Notes under the pieces: model-generated
Database searches by the model: none
The model's input: the letters and a program-made list of their open reading frames with translations, nothing else
Told to the model about the DNA's origin: nothing
Shown here: in pieces, positions 43,909-52,620 of the stretch
Position numbering within the stretch: position 1 is the first letter of the stretch
Layout: each line of letters starts with the position of its first letter
Program-made: the position numbers and the translations under genes
Assembly: GCA_029008875.1 (NCBI GenBank)
Contig: JAQXJP010000042.1
Span: 1-64,000 of the forward strand
DNA from: Lachnospiraceae bacterium
Lineage (GTDB): Bacteria > Bacillota > Clostridia > Lachnospirales > Lachnospiraceae
DNA: 64,000 nt
Direction of reading: 5' to 3'

Positions 43909-44508
43909 ATGAATATTGTTTGCTTGGATTTAGAGGGAGTGCTGGTGCCTGAGATTTGGATTGCATTTGCGGAGGCCAGCGGAATTCCGGAACTGAAGAG
44001 AACTACTCGCGACGAGCCGGATTACGATAAATTGATGAACTGGAGACTTGGCATACTGAAGGAGCATGGGCTTGGCCTTAAGGAAATTCAGGAGACCATT
44101 GCAAAGATTGATCCAATACCCGGAGCTAAGGAGTTTTTGGATGAGCTTCGCGAGCTGACACAGGTAATCATTATCAGCGATACCTTCTCCCAGTTCGCAG
44201 GACCGTTGATGAAGAAACTGGGATGGCCTACGATTTTCTGTAATGAGCTGGTTGTTGCTAAGAGCGGGGAAATTACCGGATTCAAGATGCGCTGTGAAAA
44301 GTCGAAGTACACAACCGTCAAGGCATTGCAGTCCATAGGGTACGATACCATTGCAAGCGGGGACAGCCACAATGATCTGGGAATGATTCAGGCCAGCAAG
44401 GCAGGATTTTTGTTCAAGAGTACCGACCAGATTAAGGCGGATTACCCGGACATTCCCGCATACGAGGAATATGACGAGCTGTTGGCGGCCATCAAGGCTG
44501 TGCTGTAA
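43909..44508 (+). CDS. thrH: bifunctional phosphoserine phosphatase/homoserine phosphotransferase ThrH
   Basis: A 199-residue HAD-superfamily enzyme. The nucleophile motif reads CLDLEGVLVPEIWIAFAE, where Glu replaces the usual second Asp, a mark of ThrH. It also has IIISDTFSQFAGPLMKKLGW (motif II) and ASGDSHNDLGMIQASKAGF (motif IV). ThrH of Pseudomonas dephosphorylates phosphoserine and can pass the phosphate to homoserine. CGGAGG precedes ATG 43909. Single-gene unit with its own promoter and terminator. Confidence 0.93.
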   Translation: MNIVCLDLEGVLVPEIWIAFAEASGIPELKRTTRDEPDYDKLMNWRLGILKEHGLGLKEIQETIAKIDPIPGAKEFLDELRELTQVIIISDTFSQFAGPLMKKLGWPTIFCNELVVAKSGEITGFKMRCEKSKYTTVKALQSIGYDTIASGDSHNDLGMIQASKAGFLFKSTDQIKADYPDIPAYEEYDELLAAIKAVL

Positions 44509-44547
44509 TTTGCTGTAATCGTTTTGATTTCGTTGCAGGACAATAAG

Positions 44548-44596
44548 AAACACCGCAGGGAAAGCCCTTTTTGGGATATTTCCGTGCGGTGTTTTT
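44548..44596 (+). terminator. rho-independent terminator after thrH
   Basis: AAACACCGCA pairs with TGCGGTGTTT, with an inner GGAAA/TTTCC extension, followed by T residues. Confidence 0.88.
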
Positions 44597-44655
44597 GATA
44601 TGTAGAATAAGGTTTGCTCATCTCCACGTTGGAGGAGGTCAAATGACGATAGCAG

Positions 44656-45759
44656 TCAAAGGATGATGATGTTGGCACAGGATAAATCTTCGGCCAGATT
44701 GTACACCTGCCCGGTTTTTAAACTCACCACCGTGGGGCGCAACAGATAGTTGGGATTGTTGCGCAACACCCGGGCCTTTTCCCCGTTGGAAAGTTGTACG
44801 ATGGAATCCACCGGATACAGAATCATGGTGTGAAGGAATGCGTGCATGGCATCCATATCCAGTTCACCCGTCATGGACATAATCATCTCCACGGCGTCAC
44901 GCTGAGAGTAGGCCGATTTGTAAGGCCGCTCCGTGACCAGGGCATCGTAGATATCTGCCACAGACAATATCTTGGCAAACCGGTTGATTTGTCCCCCCAG
45001 AAGATGGAGGGGATAACCGGTTCCGTCCTTTTTCTCATGGTGCTGCAAAACGCCCAGAGCAACCTCCGGAGACACGTCGCTGTGCTCCTGCAGGGAGTGG
45101 TAGCCGATGACCGGATGGGATTTCATGACTTCAAATTCTTCCGTGTTCAGCCGCCCCGGCTTGTTCAGAATATCGAGGGGAATCTCCGCCTTGCCGATGT
45201 CGTGCAGCAGACCGGACACACCGATGTCGTAGACCTCCTTGCGGGTGAACCCCAGATGTTTGGCGAGAATCATGGCGATGGTGGCCACATCCACACTGTG
45301 CTTGAAGGTGTACTCGTCACTGGTCTTCAGCGTGGAGATATCGATAGCGACCGCATTGTTGGAGTTGATTGCCTTCATCAAATCGGAAGTGATGCTGTTG
45401 GCAGTATCGGTCAGTTCCTCGGAATGTATGTCGTTGTAGATAAATTGAATTCCCTCGGATACACGCTTGCGGACGCTGTCGGACAGAGTGACGGTGCTGG
45501 GATCGGAAACATGATACTGATCCAAAGCCTTCTGGATCAGGGAGTCGTCCGCCTCCGCCTCGGCTTCAATCTCATCATCCGGAATGTCTTCGCGAATATA
45601 TATGTTGGAAATTCCAAGTTTTTTAAGCCCCTCAATCAGCCTTTCGTCCAGGATGGCTCCGCTTGCAATCAGATTGCGGCCCAGCCGGTCATCGATGTCG
45701 CGGTCAGCCTGCATACCGGGAACCAGTTCTGATGTGGGAATGGATCTTCGTGTAATCAA
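44656..45759 (-). CDS. HD-GYP domain protein, probable c-di-GMP phosphodiesterase
   Basis: A 367-residue cytoplasmic protein. The N-terminal region (about 1-120; LITRRSIPTSELVPGMQADR) is of the type often preceding HD-GYP domains in clostridia. The HD-GYP domain spans about 135-330: HSVDVATIAMILAKHLG, SGLLHDIGKAEIPLDILNKP, HPVIGYHSLQEH and the hallmark HHEKKDGTGYP. Metal-binding residues look complete, so it may hydrolyse c-di-GMP. TTG 45759 has TTGGAGG six bases upstream. ATG codons farther upstream stay in frame but would run into the divergent citrate synthase promoter region and lack a comparable site. Confidence 0.9.
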   Translation of the reverse strand: MITRRSIPTSELVPGMQADRDIDDRLGRNLIASGAILDERLIEGLKKLGISNIYIREDIPDDEIEAEAEADDSLIQKALDQYHVSDPSTVTLSDSVRKRVSEGIQFIYNDIHSEELTDTANSITSDLMKAINSNNAVAIDISTLKTSDEYTFKHSVDVATIAMILAKHLGFTRKEVYDIGVSGLLHDIGKAEIPLDILNKPGRLNTEEFEVMKSHPVIGYHSLQEHSDVSPEVALGVLQHHEKKDGTGYPLHLLGGQINRFAKILSVADIYDALVTERPYKSAYSQRDAVEMIMSMTGELDMDAMHAFLHTMILYPVDSIVQLSNGEKARVLRNNPNYLLRPTVVSLKTGQVYNLAEDLSCANIIIL

Positions 45760-45939
45760 AAAAACCTCCAATGCAGTAGCAGAACTGCTTGTTTCTCTTT
45801 TCATTATACTATCAGTAAAAAACATATGCCAATCATTTTTTGTCATTTTTTGTAGATATTGCATTTTCTTGTAAAAAGATGTATATTTAAGCACAAAATT
45901 GTGTATAACGATACAATGGAATGAACGAGGAAGATGCGT

Positions 45940-47385
45940 ATGGCTGGAAAAGTGAATGAAGTGACGGATATGACGCTTATGACCGGTTTGACAGAGGAGC
46001 ATGAGCCGGTGGAGATGAAGGATTTGAATGAGATGGTGGTGGATCTTCGCCAGGACATTGAGGCGCTTCGGGCGAGCCTCTTGAACAATCGCCGCATCGA
46101 CCAGAATCTGTACATCGAGTATGACGTAAAGAGAGGACTTCGGGAATCCAATGGCAAGGGTGTGTTGACCGGGCTTACGGAGATTTCCGACGTGGTTGCT
46201 TTCGAACTGGTGAACGGGAAGAAGGTTCCCTGTGATGGAAGGCTGTATTACCAGGGAATTAACGTTTGGGACATTGTGAACGGGCTGGAAGGGCGCAAGT
46301 TCGGATTCGAGGAAACCATATATCTGCTGCTGTTCGGAAAGCTCCCCACGGAGGAGGAACTACAGCGCTTTTTGCGTGTGAGTTTGGGAATGCAGGAACT
46401 GACCAACCGCTTTGTCCGGGATGTGGTGATGAAGGCGAGCAACGGGAATATCATGAATGCGCTTCAGCGCTGTGTGCTTACTTTGTACACCTACGATTCC
46501 AATCCGGACGATATCTCCTCCATCAATGTGCTTCGTCAGTCCCTGGAGCTGATTAATAAGCTTCCGATTATTGCGGTGTATTCCTACCACGCCTACACCC
46601 ATTTCCGCAGGGAGGAGACTCTGATGATCCGCAATCCCAAGAAGGGCTTGTCCATCGCAGAGAATATTCTCCTGATGCTTCGCATGGACGGAAAATACAC
46701 CGACCTGGAGGCAAAGGTGCTGGATACAGCTCTGATTCTCCACGCGGAGCACGGCGGAGGCAACAACTCCACCTTTACCACCCATGTGGTTTCCTCCTCG
46801 GGGACGGATACCTATTCTTCCATCGCGGCATCCATCGGTTCGCTGAAGGGTCCACGCCATGGCGGTGCCAACCTTAAGGTCCAGAAAATGTTTGTCGACA
46901 TTAAGGAGCACGTATCCGACTGGAGCAATGAGGGAGAATTGACCGCATATCTGAAAAAGATACTGGATAAGGAAGCCTTCGACGGCTCCGGGCTGATCTA
47001 CGGTATGGGGCATGCGGTGTATACCCTGTCGGATCCACGTGAGGTGATATTGAAAAAGTACGCAAAGATGCTGGCGGAAGAGAAGGGTATGATGGAGGAA
47101 TTCAATCTGTATGAATCCGTGGAGCGCATTGCGGGAAGACTGATTATGGAGCAGCGCCATGTGGCCAAAAACGTCTGTGCCAATGTGGATTTTTACAGCG
47201 GCTTTGTCTATACCATGCTGGGAATCCCGGAGGAATTGTTTACCCCCATCTTTGCCATGGCCCGCATTCCGGGGTGGAGTGCCCACAGGCTGGAGGAGAT
47301 CATCAACGCAAATCGGATTATTCGTCCGGCATACAAATATGTGGGAACTCATTGCGATTATGTGAAAATCGAAGATCGTTCTTAA
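45940..47385 (+). CDS. gltA: citrate synthase
   Basis: A 481-residue enzyme that condenses oxaloacetate and acetyl-CoA, here probably for glutamate synthesis in an anaerobe with a partial TCA pathway. Catalytic segments: ILHAEHGGGNNSTFTTHV, GPRHGGANLKVQ, YGMGHAVYTLSDPRE and ARIPGWSAHRLEEI. An N-terminal extension of about 50 residues is present, as in related clostridial proteins. ATG 45940 has GAGGAAG eight bases upstream; ATG 45934 is too close to it. It ends with a strong terminator. Confidence 0.95.
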   Translation: MAGKVNEVTDMTLMTGLTEEHEPVEMKDLNEMVVDLRQDIEALRASLLNNRRIDQNLYIEYDVKRGLRESNGKGVLTGLTEISDVVAFELVNGKKVPCDGRLYYQGINVWDIVNGLEGRKFGFEETIYLLLFGKLPTEEELQRFLRVSLGMQELTNRFVRDVVMKASNGNIMNALQRCVLTLYTYDSNPDDISSINVLRQSLELINKLPIIAVYSYHAYTHFRREETLMIRNPKKGLSIAENILLMLRMDGKYTDLEAKVLDTALILHAEHGGGNNSTFTTHVVSSSGTDTYSSIAASIGSLKGPRHGGANLKVQKMFVDIKEHVSDWSNEGELTAYLKKILDKEAFDGSGLIYGMGHAVYTLSDPREVILKKYAKMLAEEKGMMEEFNLYESVERIAGRLIMEQRHVAKNVCANVDFYSGFVYTMLGIPEELFTPIFAMARIPGWSAHRLEEIINANRIIRPAYKYVGTHCDYVKIEDRS

Positions 47386-47420
47386 AAAACAGCGCAAAGT
47401 TTGGACTTTGCGCTGTTTTT
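47385..47420 (+). terminator. rho-independent terminator after citrate synthase
   Basis: AAAACAGCGCAAAGT pairs perfectly with ACTTTGCGCTGTTTT around a TTGG loop, ending in T residues. It begins at the stop codon. Confidence 0.95.
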
Positions 47421-47573
47421 ATGTCGAATCTTGTCAATTACTTTTTGGGGTTACATAGTGCAATTTCTATATTGTATGGTAAAATAGAACTAGAAAAAGG
47501 GGACGCACAGTAACAGAGAGGAAAGGGTAAAGAAAAAATATAACGAAAATAAGGGAAACAGAGGTAAAGCAAA

Positions 47574-48422
47574 TTGGATAACATGAAATTGGTTATGGAG
47601 GCTGTCTGGGAGAAGGCATACAAGGCAGCGGTCGTAAATGTGATTACAGGGGAGTATGAATTTGCTAAAGAATTGCCCGAGGAGAGGGAAGCCGGGTGCC
47701 TAAATGCGAAGAGGATTGAGGATTATGCGCAGTGTCTGGTAAACCACAATTTTGCGCATGAGCAGGATAAAAAACAGTATTTGTCTCTGATGAGAGCAGA
47801 CTATTTGAGGGAGAAGGTCTGTACCCAAAATATTTCCAGGGTTTACAGCTATCGGCGAAGAGAGGGAGAACAGTATGTGTGGGTCACCATTGAGATCATT
47901 GTCCCCTCAAAATATTCTCCGGAAGATCCCTGGGTGGTGCTTCTCTGGAGAAAGGCGGATACGGACACCACCGCCATGGAAGACAATCTCAAGATGATGT
48001 CAACCATCTACCACAAGGTGCTCAAGATTAATCTAACCACGGATTCCCATGAGGAGTTGAAGGTGTACGATGCCGAAATGGATATCAAATACGGACTGTC
48101 CCCGAGAATTTCCGAGTGGTTCCGCAGTTTTGCACTCTCCGGCAATGTGTATGAGATTGATCTGGAAAAATATCTGGAGTTTACCGAGATTCAGGGACTT
48201 CGCAGGAGGTTCCATGAGGATAAGAAAGAAGCTTCGCTGATATACCGTCGGTTGGTGGACGGAGAGTATCGCTGGGTATCCATGGAGATGATTCCCAGTG
48301 TGGAGTACGCGGAGGACAACCAGGTGGTGATGCTGTATATACGTGATATTCATGATGAATATATGTCCCGCCTTCGTATGCAGCGAGAGTTGGAATACTG
48401 GCGGGGGAAAAATAATCAGTGA
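47574..48422 (+). CDS. tandem PAS-like sensory protein without an output domain
   Basis: A 282-residue cytoplasmic protein with two repeats of similar design: each has an N-terminal helix region, an EYEFAKELP or ELKVYDAEM-type strand, a helix with DYAQCLVNHNFAHEQDKKQY or FRSFALSGNVYEIDLEKYLE, and a final strand pair (YVWVTIEIIVPSKYSPEDPW; YRWVSMEMIPSVEYAEDN). Such PAS-like pairs are typical N-terminal sensors of GGDEF proteins in Lachnospiraceae, but no GGDEF or kinase domain follows. The TTG 47574 start has GAGGT eight bases upstream; ATG 47583 is an alternative. Role unknown; perhaps a separated sensor subunit. Confidence 0.7.
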   Translation: MDNMKLVMEAVWEKAYKAAVVNVITGEYEFAKELPEEREAGCLNAKRIEDYAQCLVNHNFAHEQDKKQYLSLMRADYLREKVCTQNISRVYSYRRREGEQYVWVTIEIIVPSKYSPEDPWVVLLWRKADTDTTAMEDNLKMMSTIYHKVLKINLTTDSHEELKVYDAEMDIKYGLSPRISEWFRSFALSGNVYEIDLEKYLEFTEIQGLRRRFHEDKKEASLIYRRLVDGEYRWVSMEMIPSVEYAEDNQVVMLYIRDIHDEYMSRLRMQRELEYWRGKNNQ

Positions 48423-48459
48423 CCATAGGGAGGCAGTTGCATATGATGTAAGGAGGGGT

Positions 48460-48538
48460 AAAACCCAAATACACTGGATGCAGCAGAAGTAGGAGAGTGG
48501 CATGGGGCTGGATTCCCCGCCGCATCCGAAAGGGTTTT
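48460..48538 (+). ncRNA. candidate structured RNA with three nested helices
   Basis: Three helices nest in one 79-base stretch: AAAACCC (48460-48466) with GGGTTTT (48532-48538); GGATGC (48476-48481) with GCATCC (48522-48527); and GGC-AT-GGGG (48499-48507) with CCCC-GCC (48515-48521) around a CTGGATT loop. A purine-rich bulge CAGAAGTAGGAGAGT lies between helices 2 and 3. A separate GATGCGCC/GGCGCATT hairpin follows near 48565-48587 and a terminator at 48609. It does not match a known riboswitch core that could be recalled, and no gene follows on this strand, so a small RNA is more likely than a riboswitch. Confidence 0.35.
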
Positions 48539-48608
48539 GTTGAGGTACAAAAGGATAGATTGCAGGATGCGCCTTTTGGCGCATTCTGATCGGGAAAAAA
48601 TACATAAG

Positions 48609-48642
48609 AAAATCCCCGGGGCTTTGCACCTCGGGGATTTTT
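48609..48642. terminator. bidirectional rho-independent terminator
   Basis: AAAATCCCCG pairs with CGGGGATTTT around a GGGCTTTGCACCT loop; the A and T tracts serve the rightward PAS-like/ncRNA unit and the leftward TPM-domain gene. Confidence 0.85.
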
Positions 48643-48672
48643 ACGTTAAAAAGGATTTTGCGTTGAATCTGT

Positions 48673-49473
48673 CTAGAAACGGTGTCCGCCGCTGGAGTGA
48701 CCGCCGCCACCACCGCCGGAGCGACCGCCACCGCCGCCGCTGCCGCCGGAACTCTGCGGACTGTAGGTTTTGGTCTGGTTGATAAAATCCGCCCGGAAAT
48801 CCGAAGTGTTAACCTGTTGGAAAATTCCGGACAACACTTCCGAGTTGGAAGCCTTTTTCTTGCCACAGGAAATGCGCACAACGAAAAAGTTGATCAGCAT
48901 GGCAAGGACAATTGCCAAAAATACATTACAGATGTATTTCATCGGTTGAGCGATGCGGCGCCCGGCCAGAAGCGCTTGAATCTGGTCAAAGGTCTCGTAA
49001 GCGCAGGTGTAATAATCCTCATCGCTGGCATAACGGTAGACATTGTCGGTAATGGTATTGCAGTAGGAAGAAGTGATGGTTTTTCTGGTTGACCCCATGG
49101 AATCGATCAGAAGCATACGCTCATCCATATCGATCACAAAGATTACTGCATTGTTGGTGCTGGAGCCGAACAACTCCTCGTTCTTGTAGCGGGCATAGGA
49201 TTCCGTGGAGACGTACGGGTTATCGTCGATGGTCACGAGAGCCACGTTACAGTTGTCGGTAATTTCGTTCATCAGGCGCATCAAATCCTGCATCTCATCT
49301 TCCGTATTGTTTGAGAACAGTCCTGCCTCATCCTCGATGACAAAACGATATCCGGTGGTCTGGTTTTGGTAATCCACGCCGGCGAACACAACACCTGCGG
49401 AGCAGGTCAATAAAAATATCAGGCACAAAAAAGCGCAAAGCAGTTTTGTAACACGGGAAATCATCTTACGCAC
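48673..49473 (-). CDS. TPM domain protein with glycine-rich tail
   Basis: A 266-residue exported membrane protein. The signal peptide (LLCAFLCLIFLLTCSAGVVFA) leads to a TPM domain (about 35-165; VIEDEAGLFSNNTEDEMQDL, VALVTIDDNPYVSTESYARY, AVIFVIDMDERMLLIDSMGS), a membrane helix near residue 185 (FLAIVLAMLINFFVVRI), a cytoplasmic linker and a Gly/Ser/His tail (GGSGGGGGRSGGGGGGHSSG). Relatives include YgcG/Psb32-type proteins linked to membrane quality control. GTG 49473 has GGGAGG upstream and overlaps the preceding zinc-ribbon gene by eight bases, so the two act together. Confidence 0.85.
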   Translation of the reverse strand: MRKMISRVTKLLCAFLCLIFLLTCSAGVVFAGVDYQNQTTGYRFVIEDEAGLFSNNTEDEMQDLMRLMNEITDNCNVALVTIDDNPYVSTESYARYKNEELFGSSTNNAVIFVIDMDERMLLIDSMGSTRKTITSSYCNTITDNVYRYASDEDYYTCAYETFDQIQALLAGRRIAQPMKYICNVFLAIVLAMLINFFVVRISCGKKKASNSEVLSGIFQQVNTSDFRADFINQTKTYSPQSSGGSGGGGGRSGGGGGGHSSGGHRF

Positions 49474-51073
49474 GATCGTCACCTCCCTGCTTATCAAACT
49501 GTGGAAGTCTACGGGTTGACAGGATGTTGTATTCCTCCATGACATCCTTCAGGGTGAAGAATTCCGCAACCAAAGTGATGATGGTAACACCATAGTAGAT
49601 GAAATCGGAAGCGGGATTAATGAGAATGACAGTGACTCCGAGACCGATTCCCACAAGGGCGGTGATTAGGCCGACCAATCCTTTTTTCCCCGGAACTTTG
49701 TTCACCTTGTTCATACCGATGATGGAGACAACGATGGATGCCACCAGGATCACCAGCCAGATGATACCCAGGCCACTGCCGGAGGAGCTTGCCCCGGACA
49801 AAAGGGGAACTAAAATACATAGAAAGGCGATAACAAAGTAGACGCCAAGGCCGATTATCCAGCCGGGAGTTTTGACTTTCTTAGCTTTAGAAGCCTTTAA
49901 GGTCTTTGCATTGGCCTCCGCCAGCTTCTGGTGGTCACTCACGGCCATAACACCCTTGTCGTCCAGATTCCCCTCCTGCCGCACGATGCGTCCCAGCTCC
50001 ACGGTGGAGATGACGGATGCAACGACCGCAATCAGGGCACACAAAGTCAAAAGCACCCGGGGGGTTGCGGTAAAGCTCAGGCATAGAAGCAGGAAAATCG
50101 GGATTGCAAGAAGCAGGGATCCCAACATATATTTCTTGATATCCACCGGAAGGTCACTGACCACTTTTCCGGTCTGGCCGTTGACGGTGGCGTAGGCCAC
50201 ACGATCCTTGTTGCGGTAGGACATAAACCATACCGGGAACATGGCCTGATCTACATTCTCCACCTTGGTATGTAGGGATGACGGTGTGGTGGAAGAGTCG
50301 ATGGTGTATCCGGAGAACGTCTGCCGGATCTTTTTGATGGATTCGTCGTAGGCAAACTGCTCCGCCTCAGGCTGGTAGGCGAAGGAGCCTACATCCGGGG
50401 TATCCGCGTAGAAACCACTGAGATAAGCCGGGGTGAATGCCTTCATTCCCTTCACGTCATATGGGGCAATCGCCTGGCTGATGCTGTCCGCGAAGGAGGA
50501 GGAGGCATCGTAGGACAAGCCCTTGTAGTAGGCGTCCAGATCACCGTGAAGATTGAAGTGATCCGTGTAGATGTAATCGCCCTTTCTGTGGCTCTTGGTT
50601 CCCTTCAGGGATACGTGGCCCTTCTGGGTCAGGTAGAAAGCCCAGTATGGCATATAGATGCCGCGGAAACTGTCAATCTTGGCAGGATCCTTCAATTCCT
50701 TCGGTGCAAAGATTGCTTTCTTCATCATTGCGGAATAAGCGCGCTTACAGTCCTCCTTGGTTTTCTTGAAAGGAATGATGTAATTGGGGCGGTGCTCCTT
50801 GCTGATCCGGGTGTACAAAATGGTGGATGCACCACAGAAACTGCAAAATCCCGCAGCCGCATTGTCGGTGCTCAAGATTTCTCCGCCGCATTGCGGACAG
50901 GTAAATACGGTGACCTCATAATCGTTCTCATCGAAATCTTTGCCCTCGATTCCATCGCTGGTCTTGCTGTCGAAGGAGTAGGGATCATACTGATTGTGGC
51001 AGGCTTCGCATGCCATCATCTGTGATGCAATGTCGAACTTTAGATTCTCGCCGCAGCTGGGACACTGAATCAT
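49466..51073 (-). CDS. zinc-ribbon membrane protein, partner of the TPM protein
   Basis: A 535-residue protein. Residues 1-85 hold two zinc ribbons (CPSCGE with CEACHN; CPQCGG with CSFCGA). A soluble domain (about 90-305) contains IIPFKKTKEDCKRAYSAMMK, YMPYWAFYLTQKGHV and MFPVWFMSYRNKDRVAYATV. At least five membrane helices follow from about 315 (LGSLLLAIPIFLLLCLSFTA onwards). Proteins of this type commonly stand ahead of TPM-domain genes in Firmicutes; function unknown, perhaps a membrane-bound chaperone or protease adaptor. AAAGGAGG precedes ATG 51073. Confidence 0.8.
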   Translation of the reverse strand: MIQCPSCGENLKFDIASQMMACEACHNQYDPYSFDSKTSDGIEGKDFDENDYEVTVFTCPQCGGEILSTDNAAAGFCSFCGASTILYTRISKEHRPNYIIPFKKTKEDCKRAYSAMMKKAIFAPKELKDPAKIDSFRGIYMPYWAFYLTQKGHVSLKGTKSHRKGDYIYTDHFNLHGDLDAYYKGLSYDASSSFADSISQAIAPYDVKGMKAFTPAYLSGFYADTPDVGSFAYQPEAEQFAYDESIKKIRQTFSGYTIDSSTTPSSLHTKVENVDQAMFPVWFMSYRNKDRVAYATVNGQTGKVVSDLPVDIKKYMLGSLLLAIPIFLLLCLSFTATPRVLLTLCALIAVVASVISTVELGRIVRQEGNLDDKGVMAVSDHQKLAEANAKTLKASKAKKVKTPGWIIGLGVYFVIAFLCILVPLLSGASSSGSGLGIIWLVILVASIVVSIIGMNKVNKVPGKKGLVGLITALVGIGLGVTVILINPASDFIYYGVTIITLVAEFFTLKDVMEEYNILSTRRLPQFDKQGGDDRA

Positions 51074-51147
51074 AAAAACCTCCTTTAATTCTTTTGTATT
51101 TTATATGTTCTATGTTAATACTTTTTATGCCAAACGCAAAGCAAATA

Positions 51148-52608
51148 TTAAAACTTCTTATCCAGATGCAGTGCCTGCTTCCATAGGGTGGGGTGGAAGA
51201 GCATCAACATGGGGAACAATTCCAGTCGCCCTGCCAGCATATCAAACATAAGGACCAGTTTGCTGAAATCTGTGAAAAAACTAAAATTCTGGGATGGCCC
51301 TACCATGGCAAGACCCGGCCCCATGTTGTTGATGGTGGTGGCAACCGCCGTGAAGTTTGTGACCAGATCGTGATTTTCAAAGGAAATCAGGAACAGGGAC
51401 AGACAGAATACCACCAGAAACGTGATGAAATACACGTTCACGGAGCGAATCACCTCGTGTTCCACCGGCTTGTCATCAATTTGGATCTTCTTGACGCTCT
51501 TCGGATGGATGTAGGAGGACAACTCCTTGCGGACCGTCTTGAGCACCAGCAGAAATCTGGACACTTTGATACCGCCTCCGGTACTTCCGGCGCAGGCTCC
51601 CACAAACATGAGCATGACGAGAATGGTCTTGGAAATCGTCGGCCATGTGTCAAAGTCCACCGTGGAAAAACCGGTGCTGGATATCAGGGAGGCAACCTGG
51701 AATGCGGACTGGGTAATTGCATCGAAAATGCCCTTTGTGGTGTCAAAAATATTGATGGCAATCAGGATGGTTGAGGAGAGGATGATGAGAAAATAAACCC
51801 GAACCTCCTCAATGGAGAATGCCTTTTTGATTTGCCCGAAAATCAATAGATAGTAGGCGTTGAAGTTGACACCAAACAGAATCATGAACACGGTAACGAT
51901 CCACTGAACAGCTATCGAATAGTCGGCAAGGCTGGAGTTGAGCACGCCGAATCCACCGGTTCCGGCGGTGGCCAGAGCGATGTTCACAGCGTCAAACACA
52001 GGCATTCCGGCGACGATGAGGGCGATCATCTCAACCAAGGTAAGGCCGAAATAGATCACGTAGAGCATGCGGGCGGTGGTTCGAATCTTCGGAACCAGTT
52101 TTCCCACGGATGGTCCGGGGCTTTCCGCACGCATGAGGTTGATGTTGGAACCGCCGCTCATGGGGATGATGGCAAGCAGGAAGACCAGTACGCCCATGCC
52201 GCCGATCCAGTGGGTTAAGCTTCGCCAGAACAGCATGCAGTGGGACAATGCCTCCACGTCATTCAGGATGGTCGCCCCCGTTGTAGTAAATCCGGAGATG
52301 GTCTCAAACAAGGCATCAAAGATGTGTGGGATGGCACCGGACAGATAGAAGGGAAGGCAGCCAAGACAGGACATGACAATCCAGGAAAGTGCGGTGACGA
52401 TGCATCCCTCTTTGAGATAAAATACAGTGTTTTGGGGCTTCTTTCGACAGATCAGGCTCCCCAGCAGAAAACCGCAAAAGGCTACCACCAAAAAGTAGTA
52501 GCCGTCGGATTCCCGATAAATGAGTGAAACAAGGCCGGGCATCAGCATGAGAATGGATTCCAGGCGGATTACCTGCCCCAATATATATCGTATGATAGAA
52601 CCGTTCAT
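51148..52608 (-). CDS. trkH: Trk potassium uptake membrane subunit TrkH
   Basis: A 486-residue membrane protein of the TrkH/TrkG family: ETISGFTTTGATILNDVEAL, LATAGTGGFGVLNSSLADYS, LISSTGFSTVDFDTWPTISK and CAGSTGGGIKVSRFLLVLK represent the pore repeats and filter loops. It is longer than the KtrB at 12232-13569 and has the N-terminal helix pair of TrkH. TAGGAG, part of which is the trkA stop codon, serves as its ribosome site, so translation is coupled to trkA. Confidence 0.94.
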   Translation of the reverse strand: MNGSIIRYILGQVIRLESILMLMPGLVSLIYRESDGYYFLVVAFCGFLLGSLICRKKPQNTVFYLKEGCIVTALSWIVMSCLGCLPFYLSGAIPHIFDALFETISGFTTTGATILNDVEALSHCMLFWRSLTHWIGGMGVLVFLLAIIPMSGGSNINLMRAESPGPSVGKLVPKIRTTARMLYVIYFGLTLVEMIALIVAGMPVFDAVNIALATAGTGGFGVLNSSLADYSIAVQWIVTVFMILFGVNFNAYYLLIFGQIKKAFSIEEVRVYFLIILSSTILIAINIFDTTKGIFDAITQSAFQVASLISSTGFSTVDFDTWPTISKTILVMLMFVGACAGSTGGGIKVSRFLLVLKTVRKELSSYIHPKSVKKIQIDDKPVEHEVIRSVNVYFITFLVVFCLSLFLISFENHDLVTNFTAVATTINNMGPGLAMVGPSQNFSFFTDFSKLVLMFDMLAGRLELFPMLMLFHPTLWKQALHLDKKF

Positions 52609-52620
52609 TTAAAAAAACTC

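Noticed and set aside
48460-48600. THF, cobalamin or c-di-GMP riboswitch
   Set aside because: Short matches such as GGAGAGT occur, but the conserved cores are missing and no gene follows on the same strand.
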